Assembly: GCA_020631735.1 (NCBI GenBank)
Contig: CM036159.1
Span: forward strand, 14,423,511-14,487,510
Direction of reading: 5' to 3'
Length of the DNA: 64,000 bases
From: Saccharum officinarum
Lineage: Eukaryota; Streptophyta; Magnoliopsida; Poales; Poaceae
Position numbers and translations under genes: made by a program. The number at the start of each line of letters is the position of its first letter. The stretch's first letter is position 1. A model generated the notes under the pieces. The model was given only the letters and a program-made list of their open reading frames with translations, was not told the origin of the DNA and made no database searches. Below, in pieces: positions 46,801 to 58,800 of this stretch.

Positions 46801-49800
46801 TTCATTTAATTGCCTTTTCATTAACGAAACTGCAGTGCGGGCAGCTCTAGCTGTTTCATGAGCATTACAATACTCCTCAAGCATTAATGCAACCCTTCCA
46901 ACGGCAGCAGAATCTCTTTTAGGCTGATCTGATTCTCTTATTCCTTGACTCAGCTGCAGTAAAACACTAATTTCTTCATCTAACTTTAAGATGAGCGCAG
47001 GAGCAATCCTTTCTGTAACATACCGGAAAACTTGTTTTTCCACATGGATTGCAAGCTTCTTTTTAAGAGTCATGTAAAGTTGATTAGCACTAATACTATG
47101 CTCAAGAGAAGATGAAATCTCACGCATGCATAAATCAAGAACTGAATCAAGAAGATTGAGTTCCCAAACGAAAAAAGCATGATCCTTCAATATGCCAGCT
47201 AAAGGCCACACCACATCAGACAATGAAGAACCCGAAGACAAAGCATCTTTAACATTGGAAATGGGATTATCTATGTGAGGGAACATGCCAGATGATGATA
47301 GCATACGGTCAAGTGCTTCCAGGTCAGCAAAGGGCTTTGTCAAAATTGAAAGGAGGGCCTTAATTTGTCTAAAATGAAACTCACTTTCCTGATCATGATC
47401 CACCAAAGATGAGACGTACTGTTTAGAAGAAAGCAATGAATTCATGACACTGTCTTCTACTTTCATAAGTGACGAAATACGCATATCTTTCTGGCTCCAT
47501 GTTTCATGTAGTTGTTCCAATTGTGCCCTACAGATTTCCTCCTGTGAAGCTAGCTCCTCTGCTTCTTCCCATGATAGATGTTCTCTACCTCTTGCAGCAG
47601 CTTCTTCAAGAGCTATTTGCTGCTCAGTAATTCTGCCAACTTTCACAGAGTAGTTCTGTTCCAATTCAGTAAGAGATGTTCTCTCAAGTTCTACCTCAAT
47701 CAGCGTCCCTAGAGCATTATCAACAGAACCACGTACCTCAGAAATTGACCTGATGGTTTCCTTTACCTCTGATTTATGTGGAACAACTGATCTGATAAAT
47801 TCTGGAAGAAAAGCTTCAGTCATTTGTTCAATCAAGTTGATACTTGAGTGCAAAGCGGCCTGAAAAGTAGAAGCCCAGTGCCTAGGACTGGGCTTTGCAT
47901 AAGCAGCACTTGTTTCAGCTAAGGTTTTCCCAATAACTTCATGCACTTCATCAACAACTCCAGAGATTAATGCACATTTTTCTATGTGTTGTTCGAAAAC
48001 TTGCAAGCCCATTCCAGCATCAGCTTCAAGACCAGAATCATCTGTCCTAAATTTAGCTTTTCCAATAGCTTTAGTTGAGAGCTCAGACACTTTGGCTCTA
48101 ATATCACTATATAACTGACCCACAGCAATCCCAAGAATAGAGAGCACCTTACCTGCTGTCTCTTGTACATCACCCTTGGCTGGAGTTTTGATCTCACCCT
48201 GTTGAGGACTTCCTGAATGCGACAAATGAGTATTATCGCCATCCTTCTTTTGTGAAGGAAATTGAACAGAGTTCATGAATGCAGAAAGTATCCGCTCTTT
48301 GGATTGCACTTCATTATTCAGCCCAATAGAATTCATCAGTTCAGAACACTCCCTCGCAAGTCTTTCCACACATGAAACATAACTTTCCATTTGATTTAAG
48401 AGATCCCTATATCTTTGTTGCACTAGATTAATGCCTTCACCTTGAACCTTAGCAATGACTTCTGCAGCCTGCCTTTTGGCAAGGGAAAGCATATCCTGCG
48501 ATGTACTCCTTACAGATAGCTGCAAGACTTGCGCCCAACTAGTGATCGGACTGGTTGTGATGTAATTAACTGGAAGAACTTGCTTCAAGACTAAAGAATA
48601 TTCACCAAGTGAGTCTAAAGCAGAGGAAAGTCCACCCTGTAACTCAGATAATAATTGAGAAACCTCCCTATCCAATTCCGAGCACTGTGCTCTTGTTGGT
48701 TCTGGTACAACTGTAAGTGGGACTCCTGATTCTAGGACGGCAGAAATAAGGCTAAATGCCTCATCCTTACAATTCAATTGCATGCATGACTCAACGCACG
48801 CAACAGAGTTCTCCCGTATAGCCTCAAGAACCAGTGCATGTTTTTCCACCCATATTGCAAGCTTGTTAGCTTCATCAACTGCGGCAGCTTTTGCTTCTGC
48901 TAACTCGTGAGCATGAATTTCAAATGAAGTGCGAGATTTCTCAGCAACTGATGTAGCATCAGCTAGGACTGACTTAGCCGACATTTCATGCTGCAAAACA
49001 CTTGATCTCTCTTTCTCAGCATGATAAAATATAGCCGATGCAGCTTCATACTGATCTAAACTATCCAAGAATTTCTGCACGTAGTAAAAGTTAGCAGGAG
49101 ATTAAAAATATTTTATTTGAAATACTTAATATGTGACTAACAAAATTGTAAAGAATACTGTTTGAGGAATTCTTCTCTCAATTAGGGCTAACCCTAGAAG
49201 GGTAGCTATATAGGTTCCATACATGGGCCACATGGGCCTTAGCCACATGGGCCTAAACACATACTCCAACACCCCCCCGCAGTCTGAACTACCGGCGCAG
49301 CGGAGTTCGAGGCTGAACACGAAAGAACACACACACCCCCCCACAGACGCAACTAGCCAGCAGCGATGTTGAGGCTGGAGCGAAACTCGGCGAAGGTCGA
49401 GGACGGGAGGCCTTTGGTGAAGATGTCTGCGAACTGGGAGGTCGTCGGAACATGAAGAACCCGCACCTCGCCCATGGCCACCCGATCACGGACAAAATGG
49501 AGATCGATCTCCACATGCTTCGTCCGCTGGTGCTGGATGGGGTTGGTGGAGAGGTAGACCGCACTGACGTTGTCGCAGTAGATCAGTGTGCTCCGGGAGG
49601 GTGGAGTGTGCAACTCCGCCAGCAGCTGCCGGAGCCACGCGGCCTCCGCCACGCCGTTAGCAACGGCGCGGTACTCCGCCTCGGCGCTGGACCGGGAGAC
49701 CACCGGCTGGCGCTTGGACGACCAAGACACCAGGTTGCCGCCCAGAAAGACGGCGTAGCCGGAGGTGGAGCGGCGAGTATCCGGGCACCCGGCCCAGTCA

Positions 49801-52800
49801 GCGTCGGTGTAAACGGTGAGGTCGGTGGAGGAGGCTCGGTGGAGGAGGAGGCCGTGGTCGAGCGTGCCCCGGAGGTAGCGGAGGAGGCGCTTGAGAGCCG
49901 TGAGGTGAGGCTCCCGGGGGTCATGCATATGGAGGCAGACCTGCTGAACTGCATAGGTGATGTCCGGCCGGGTGAAGGTGAGGTACTGAAGGGCCCCGGC
50001 GAGACTCCTGTACGCAGTGGGATCGGCCACCGGTGGTCCCTCAGCCTCAGACAGCTTGCCCTGAGTGTCGACCGGAGTGGAGCAGGGGTTGCAGTCGGTC
50101 ATCCCAGCCCGCTCCAGGATGTCCCGAGTGTACTGTCGCTGGTGAAGTAGGAGCCCGGTAGGACGGTGCTCAACAGTGACACCGAGGAAGTGGTGGAGCT
50201 CACCCAGATCCTTCATCGCGAACTCCTGCTGGAGAGCGGTGATGATCCGGCGGAGAAGTGACTCACTGGAGGCGGTGAGGACAATGTCATCAACATAGAG
50301 CAGCAAGTATGCAGTGTCGGCTCCATGGTGGTAGACGAACAGAGACGTATCAGACTTGGCCTCCAGGAACCCCAGGGTCAGCAAGAAAGCGGCGAACCGG
50401 TGGTTCCACGCCCGAGGTGCCTGCTTGAGGCCGTAGAGGGACCTGTTGAGCCGGCAGACCATGTCAGGACGGGTGGTGTCGATGAACCCCGCCGGCTGAC
50501 TGCAGTACACCGTCTCGGTGAGAAGGCCGTGGAGGAAGGCGTTCTTGACGTCCAGCTGATGGACGGGCCAAGACCGGGCAAGTGCCAGCGATAGCACGGT
50601 ACGGACGGTGGCCGGCTTGACCACCGGGCTGAAGGTCTCATCGTAGTCGACGCCAGGGCGCTGAGTGAAACCCCGGAGGACCCAGCGAGCCTTGTAGCGC
50701 TCGAGAGAGCCGTCGGCCCGGCGCTTGTGGGTCCAAATCCACTTGCCGGTGACGACGTTGGAGCCCGGCGGCCGGGGCACCAACTCCCACGTCTGGTTGG
50801 CGAGTAGCGCGGCGTACTCCTCTTCCATCGCGCGGCGCCAGTGAGGGTCCAACAGGGCGTCGCGGACGGAGGAGGGTACCGGAGAGACCACCGCATCGCC
50901 GGTCGAAGCCTCGAGGGCACGAGGCGGCAGGGTGCCAGCCGCGTGTCGTGTCACCATCGGGTGAACATGCCGCGGGTGTCGGTGCAGCAGCGGCGGGTGG
51001 TAGAGCGGCGGGGTACCACGAGCCGGCGGAGACAGCGGCGGTGGTGTCGGTGTCCCCGGTGGAGAAGGGAGCGCGAGCGGCGGCGGCCGCGGCCTGCGCT
51101 GGTACACTCGTACCGGCGCGGCGAACCTCGACGGAGGTGCCGGGACAGGTGCCGGGATGGGATCCGGCGTCGTCGACCGACACGACCCCCCGGGGCAGCA
51201 GCGGGGGAAGAAGACCCCGGGTCTGCATCAACCGGAGAGGACGGGGCCGCGCCCGAGGACGGCGGGCACGAACCTGCTGGGAATCCGGGAGAGGAGGCCG
51301 GCCCGGCACGCGGCGAAGCGGTACCTGCAGGAGACCACGAAAAAGGTGGCTGGACCACCGGGTCAGTGGGAAACAGGGAGGATGGGTCAGGTTCCGGAGG
51401 GGTGGTGGTGCTAGAAAAGGGAAAGACGGACTCATCGAACACCACATGGCGAGAGATGAGAACGCGTCGAGAGGTAAGGTCAAAGCACCGGTACCCCTTG
51501 TGATCCGGAGAGTACCCGAGGAAGACACAGAGCGTGGAGCGAGGGTCCAGCTTGTGAGAAGAGGTGGCAGCGGTGTTGGGGTAACACGCACACCCAAACA
51601 CGCGGAGGTGATCGTACCGAGGCGGGGTACCGAAGAGGGCGTGGTGAGGAGTGGGAGCGGGGCAGGCCGCGGAAGGAAGACGGTTAAGAAGGTAGGTGGA
51701 GGTGTGCAGGCCCTCAGCCCAAAACCGAGCGGGAAGAGAGGCCTGAAACAGAAGGGTACGCACGGTGTCATTGGTGGTGCGAATCATCCGCTCAGCCTTG
51801 CCATTCTGCGAAGAGGTGTATGGACAAGACATGCGGAGTTGAACGCCGTGAGAGAGGAAGAAATCGCGGGAGGTGGAGTTATCAAACTCGCGACCATTGT
51901 CACACTGGACGGCCTTGATGGGGAGGCCGAACTGTGTAGACACCCACGAAAAGAAGTGAAGAAGCGTGGTAAATGTATCTGACTTCGCACGGAGAGGAAA
52001 AGTCCATGAATAATGCGAAAAATCATCAACAACCACAAGATAGTACTTATACCCGGAAATACTCAGAATAGGAGATGTCCATAGGTCGCAATGTACAAGA
52101 TCAAAAATACGGGCCGCATGGGAAGTAGAACTAGAAAACGGAAGACGAACATGTCGGCCCAATTGGCACGCATGACACAGTTGCTCATCATGAGCTCGAG
52201 TACATGGAAGACCGGAGCTACGACTGAGCTGTATCAGGGCATCACGTCCAGGATGGCCGAGGCGCCGGTGCCAGGTAGTAGAGGAAGTAGAAGCGACGAA
52301 GGCAGCTGACAAAACGGGCGGCGAAGAAGACGAAGGAGCCGTCGGGAAGCGAAGAGTGTAAAGGGGCCCGGTGCTGTCACATCGGAGCAGAGGACGCCGG
52401 GAAGCCAAATCCTTTACAGTAAGACCAGAAGAGTCAAATTCCACAGAACACGAATTGTCAGCTGTAAAACGTCGAATAGAAAGAAGATTATGAACCATAG
52501 AAGGAGCAACAAGAACATCAGGAAGACGAAAGGAGCCATGAGCACCGGCGGTACCCACAGACGAGACCGGAATACAAGAGCCATTTGCGACCATAATGGA
52601 CGAAGGAAGAGAGGAAGAGGGAGAGTGAAGCGACGAAAGTATACCGGGGTCAGGAGTAGTGTGGTAGGTGGCCCCCGAATCAGCGATCCACTCGGGTCCG
52701 ACTGGAGGTGTCAGGCCCATGGTGCTGAACGAGCGAGCTAGAGCCGCCTGATCCCAGCCGGTGACCCCGGTGGAGTCCCGGAGGATGGAACCCACGGCGT

Positions 52801-55800
52801 AGTAGGGAAGGCGCCAGGTGGAAGACCAGCAGGAAGAGCTCCGGTGAGCATGGCCACTGGTGGGCGAGTGTCGGCTCCGGTGGCGTGGTAGGGCCACATG
52901 GAGATGCGACCGGACCACGGGTTCTGGAACGTAGGCCACGGTGCCCCCCATGGGTCCCGGCCGGTGCCGGAGCCTGGGGGTGACCGCCCCGGCCACCACC
53001 GCGCCCCCCTCCACGGCGACGTCGAGAGCCACGACCCCCCCCACCTCCGCTCGGCCCGGAGGGAGGAGGTCCCACGAAAGACGACGGTGGCGGTGGAGCG
53101 GTGGACCGCGGTGGAGCAGACGGGCGCGGCGAAGAGGCAGCGAGGGCCGTCGAGGACGAGGACCCCGCGGAAGTGGTGGATCCCGGCTGGGGCCCTGTGT
53201 GAGCTCCTCCATGACAAGATCGTCACGGACCTCCAGGAAGGTGGGGAAGGGCCGCTGGCGGGTGATCCACGTCCGTAGGTGGGCGAAGCGGTCGCTGAGC
53301 CCCCGGAGGACGTTGAGGACCAAGATGCGATCCTCGACGGGCCACCCAAGGTCCCCCAGAGAGTCAGCCATGCCCTTCATCCGACGGCAGAACTCGCCGA
53401 CAGAGAGGTCTCCCTGGACGAAGGTGCGGAAGCTCGCGTCGAGACGCAGAGCCCGGGCCTCGGCGTTGCCCAGGAACTGGCCCTCAAGCGCGAGCCACGC
53501 CCGGCGCGCGTCAGGGGAGGTGCGGACGAGGTCGTGGAGGTCCAGAGAGATCGTCCCCAGGATCCAGGAGAGGACGATGCTGTCGAGACGGAACCACGAC
53601 GGCGTCTGGACGGAGACCGAGGCCTCGACGAGGACGTGGTCGTCGAGGGCATAGCGGCGAAGGGTGAGAAGCACCAGATCCCGCCACCGGGCGTAGGAGG
53701 GCGACTCCGGCTCGAGGACGACCGGGACGAGAAGACGAATGTTCTGAACCCCCCCCGCCTGGTAGTGCAGCTGAGCCACGAGCGGGTCGGCCGGGTCGTG
53801 CCAGAGAACGGCAGGGTGTGACACACGGCGCCCCGGCGAGGCAGAGGTGGCTCCGGCGTCCGGGCCCGCGGGAGAGGTGAGGAGCTGCTCGGCCTCGGCG
53901 ATCTGACGGGCAAGGGCGTCGGCCGCGTCGCGCTCGCGCTCCCACATGAGGGCCGCCGCGCGCACCCGGGCCTGCCCTTCCGCCGCGGCGGCCCGGGCAG
54001 CGACGATGGCCGCAGCGAGTGCGGAGTCCGGCCCTGGAGCAAGGCCGAGAGCGGCAGCGGTGACACCGGATGGTGATGGAAGTGGCGCGCCAGGAGGTGC
54101 AGCAGGGTGGTGCGGCTGGACTCCACCACCGGTCAGTGGAACGGAGGAGGAAGGGAGAGCCGCCGATGGAGGAAGAGCCGCGACCACAACACCCTCGGCA
54201 GTCGCCGCATCCGCGCCCGAGCCAGAGGAGAGGGCCACGGCTCCCAGGACGCCGGCCATGCCAGGAGCTGCAGCGGCGGCCCCCAGGGCGGGAGGAGCGG
54301 CAGGAAGAGGCGGTCGGGTAGAGGCAGCAGGAGGGGCGGCCGCTTGAGGAAGGGCGCGGCAGGGGCGGCCGGCGGCGGCTGTAGGTTCCCTGGGCGGCGC
54401 GCCGGCGGGAGAGGCAGCGCCAGAGATGACCTGCGCCCAGGAAGGGGAAGAAAGGGGGGGGGAAAGGAGGAGAGGGAGGGAGGATGTGGGGTGCGGCCAT
54501 CCATGGCGGGAAGAGCCGGCGGCGGCGGCCCAGTGGCCGGCGGCGGCCCTGCCAGGCAGGGGCGGCGGGCAGGGGAGAGAGAAAAGGAGAGGACCTAACC
54601 CTAGGCTGTTGATACCATGTTTGAGGAATTCTTCTCTCAATTAGGGCTAACCCTAGAAGGGTAGCTATATAGGTTCCATACATGGGCCACATGGGCCTTA
54701 GCCACATGGGCCTAAACACATACTCCAACAAATACCTTTAGAGAAGATACTGTAGCTGGCAAATTAGTTAAGAAAAGATCCTTGTGCTCCTGGGAAAAGG
54801 AAAGCGTTCAATCAGATAGTGACAATAATAATAAAAATACATCACAAAATGGGCCTCAATCCTGAAACAGTAATCATAGCGTATTTCTTAGGAATAAATT
54901 AAACAAGAAAGTTTGGCTATAACCATGCATACAACATCAGTTAGCTAATTTGATAGTGTCCCTACATTTGCTTCAATCATTCATAAATACAAATTTTCTA
55001 TATCAAGCAGTACGACGCCATCATCTTCAGTAAGCAACTTTGGCCACCAAAATTAAATTATTCATAGTAATATGTTGGTAAAGGGAAAAACACGTTTGGA
55101 AGTACTTCTGATGACAAATAACAATTTAAAAGTGCAACCTTCATGTTAAAAAACTAAAAATCTAAGCAATCAAAGCTAAAGTCTGACCACTCAAATTCTA
55201 AAACGTTGTATATTTCTGGGAAGAAGTTTTGCTTAGTAAATACAATAAGAGTGCAGATTTTCCACAATGAAGCATGTGTTTAGTAGCACCTCCCTGTTAA
55301 ATTAATCACAAATGATAGATGCAGAGAAACTTTCCTACTCGAATAGATAACAGTTACCTGCAAAGGAACACGGATTTCTTGAATTCTAGAAGAGAACAAG
55401 CTCAAACTAACTGCTAATTCCATTCCTTTCTTCTCTTCACCGGCAATTCCTGCTTCATCTTGGATATTTCCACGTGTCCACTCAATCAATGGATCCCAAA
55501 CAAATACTTCCAACAACATCAAAATAATATCTTTGTTCTTCAAGAGGACATCCATAACCTCCTCACAAGTAACTCTAAAAACACCTTCCACGCCAGTCAA
55601 TCCTAAAGCTGATTCAATAGTTTGAGTGAGACGGAATGGAACAATTTCTGGAATCTTCAACCTCTTCCCTTTATCAAAGCATATGTTGTAATCAATATGA
55701 ACTACATCCCCATTGCTGAAATCCATAAGAATGTTGTCCAAATGTCTATCTCCAAGACCCAGTATATGGCCAACTATGCTCATGGCTGCTACGCTGCTGG

Positions 55801-58800
55801 AGAATCTGCAATGAGAAATTGATTCATAGTTAAGCAATCGTCAACAGCAAATTTAGTTATCAGCCATTAAATTATTAAAATCATAGCACTCTTTGGTAAC
55901 CTGCATTATGTTGAACAAATGAGTAACCGATAATTTGTTCATACATGCATTGTTGACCTTACTTTCCAAAAAAAATGCATTGTTGACCTTCTTTAAATTC
56001 AGTTACTATATGTATTAAAATACATCATTGCATGGCAAGCATTACTTCACAAAGTTACTTAAGCCCTGTTTGGATTCATTAGCTGCTAATTGTTAGCTAG
56101 CTCAGGAGTTTCTCTCCCATGCACTACTCTTGTCTCTCCTTTGTATTCTTTCTCTTCTTAATGAGATGACATGCAGCTCTCCTATGTAGTTCGAGGAAAA
56201 AAATAGTTAGCTAGCTAATAGCTCATAGCTGATATTAGCTAGCTAGCTAACTATTAGTTGCTATTAGCTGGTTTGGTCCAACTAGTGAGATAGTTGTTAG
56301 TTGGGTATTCAGCTAACAATTAGCTGGACCCATTTGGATCCAAAGGAGCTAATTATTAGCAGCTAATTGTTAGCTCTAATGGATCCAAACAGGGCCTTCT
56401 ACACACAAAATTCTTAACCAGAGTTCCTAATATTAACATGAGTTTTAAATTTTAAATAATGAAGATGTCCTGCACTGCACACACATCAAACTCTTGTCAA
56501 CGCTAGTAGAATCAAATCCATGACAAAGTACGCACAAAACTAGGAAGACTGTCTTCACCTCAGCTTCCATGGAAGGCACAAATACCAAATATGTTGGAGT
56601 GTGTGTGTGTGGGCCTCCAGCCCAGGCCGGCCCATGTAGGGCAAGGCCCATTAGGGTTAGGGTTGGCACTCTGTGCCTATATGTACCCTGGGGGTTCACC
56701 CTCTATCATGAATCCAATACATAGAGTTTCACTCTTCTACATGGTATCAAGCCAGTTTCCTCTTCCTCCCTGAGCCAGCCGCCACCTCTTCCCGGCCTCC
56801 AGCGCGCCCCCGGGGAGAGCCTCCTCTCCACCGGGGGCAGCGCCCTTGGTTCGGCGTCGATCCCCTTCGATCCGCGCCCGTAGTCGCGTCAAGGAGTCCA
56901 GCAGGAGCAGCAAGCAGCAGAGGACCGCCCCCGCCCCGCCGCCGCCGCTCTGCCTCCGGCGCGGATCCGCCGCCCGCTGGCCGCGCTCCAGTCGCGGGTG
57001 GGCTACGCCTTCTGCGCGCCGCGGATCCACCGCCACCTCCCCTGCTCTGGGGGGCCGACGTCGACGCCGGCGCGAGCGCAGAGGCTCCGCCCGGCGCGGA
57101 TCCGCCGCCTCCTCCCCGCACTGCCGCCGCCGGCGCGGATCCGCGCGCCTCCAGCGCCGCCGCCACTCCGGCCTCGGCTGCGGGGGCCGGCGCGGGCGGC
57201 CAGGGCGCATCCCGGCGCGGATCCGCCGCCCCGTCCCCGCCGCCGATGACATCCGCCGCCGCCTCCTCCCCTCCCTGCCTCTGGCCGGCGCGGATCCACC
57301 ACCTCCTCCCCGCCCTGCCACCTCCCGGCGTGGATCCGCCCTCCCCTGCTCTGGGGGGCCGGCGTCGACGCCAGCGCGAGCGCAGAGGCTCCGCCCGACG
57401 CGGATCCGCCGCCTCCTCTCCGCCACCACCACCACCGCTGCTGCTGCTATGTATCTTTTTGTTTCCTTTGTGTCGCCCTGCCGTTTCGTCGTCTTCATCG
57501 ACACCACCGAGGACGAGGCTGCTGCTGCGCCCTCCAGGCTGCAGCGGCGCCGCTCGTGGTCTGCCTTCCCGCCGGTGCTGCCGCCTTTCCAGGCGGTTGT
57601 GCCACCCGCCGCCGGTCGTCGTCAAGCAAGCTCTCCGTCCGGAGTCCACGCCCTTCGCCGTCTACCGCGGACAACGCCCCCTCCCCGCCACCCCTGCTCT
57701 GAGCGCGGAACTTCTACGAGGGCGGGCAGGAAAGCCGCCACCCCACTTCTCCCCCTCCGCCACCCCTGATCTGAGCGCGGACCTCGACTTCTCCGCCACC
57801 CCTGCTCTGAGCGCGGTCTCCGAGGTATCCGGGTGCGCTGCCATCGCCTGGCGCCCCTAACGCCGCATGGCTCGGCTCATCGTTCCGCGGCCATGACAGC
57901 TCGGTGTTGCGACTACGTCTTCGACCGTCTTCGCTGCCACCTCGACTCGGCAACTTCTACCTCGGCTACGACCATGACGACCTCGACCTCGGCTACTTCG
58001 GCACAAAGAGGGCTATCCTCCACTTCTTCGCTCCAGCCACAACGTCCGCGACACGGTTGCGACTGCGGGGGGATGTCATCGCTTCGGCTTTGTTTGTCTC
58101 CAGTCTCATCGTGTGTGCGCCCCCGTTGTGACTGCGGGGGTATGTTGGAGTGTGTGTGTGTGGGCCTCCAGCCCAGGCCGGCCCATGTAGGGCAAGGCCC
58201 ATTAGGGTTAGGGTTGGCACTCTGTGCCTATATGTACCCTGGGGGTTCACCCTCTATCATGAATCCAATACATAGAGTTTCACTCTTCTACAAAATACTA
58301 AGGACTATGGATTTGCATCCATTTAGTTCAGCAAATTCTCCTCTTTCTTTCTTCCAAGAAAAGAGTAAACATCTTTTTCTTTCAACTATTGTTTAAGAAT
58401 ATGTTCTTTACTCATTAAGGTTTAAGAGTGCAACAGTCAACTAAAGCAGAAATTCAATTTAAAATATAACTATATATTCCCTCCAGTGACAAAAACATGT
58501 CGTTTTGGACAAGATTTAATTAAACCTTTATAAAAAATAAATTTAGCTTTAAAACATAAGTTATGTGTGTAATTGTACTGAAAAACACTGCAGGATCTTA
58601 TAGGTGTGAAGGATTTTAAGAATATATTATAGAAGAAATTAGTGGTCAAAGTCAAATGTGAAAAGTATTTGTGAACGGAAGGAGAGTGTCTCCTATGCCT
58701 AATGCAGGAGTGATTTCCCAGAATACCAACAACTAACAGCCTACTCATTCTTTGAGAAAGTGACAAATAGTAGCAGAGAAAAAATACACAATCTTTTCCC

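Larger units (their letters stand above)
49159..54730 (-). mobile_element. Short-LTR Copia element C, nearly intact (5,572 bp), at an SMG1 splice donor
   Basis: LTRs of 113 bp (54618-54730 as 5' LTR, 49159-49271 as 3' LTR on the minus strand) are identical. The target duplication is AATAC on the plus strand (GTATT on the minus strand) at 49154-49158 and 54731-54735. The element lies in sense with SMG1. The duplication copy at 54731-54735 is the first five bases of the SMG1 intron. Gag-pol is open across the element apart from a 1-bp change in a G run (near 51187) and a frame change in a C run near the gag start (about 54455). It is the best-preserved member of this family here. Confidence 0.95.
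56592..58292 (+). mobile_element. Non-autonomous LTR retrotransposon (TRIM-like, 1,701 bp) in an SMG1 intron
   Basis: Identical 150-bp LTRs (56592-56741 and 58143-58292) begin TGTTGGAGTGTGTG and end TCTTCTACA. The target duplication AAATA is at 56587-56591 and 58293-58297. The primer binding site TGGTATCAAGCC is at 56742. The polypurine tract is GACTGCGGGGGTA. The 1.4-kb interior has no protease, integrase or RT. It is GC-rich, with many GCGCGGATCCGCCGCC words and an internal duplication of about 80 bp (near 57037 and 57342). It lies antisense to SMG1. It must rely on proteins of another element; similar ends and polypurine context point to the short-LTR Copia family. Confidence 0.92.

Noticed and set aside
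56737..57649. Arg/Gly/Pro-rich open frames of 256 and 300 codons on the minus strand in the TRIM-like element
   Set aside because: They are translations of repeated GCGCGGATCCGCC words, overlap each other in different frames and match no domain.
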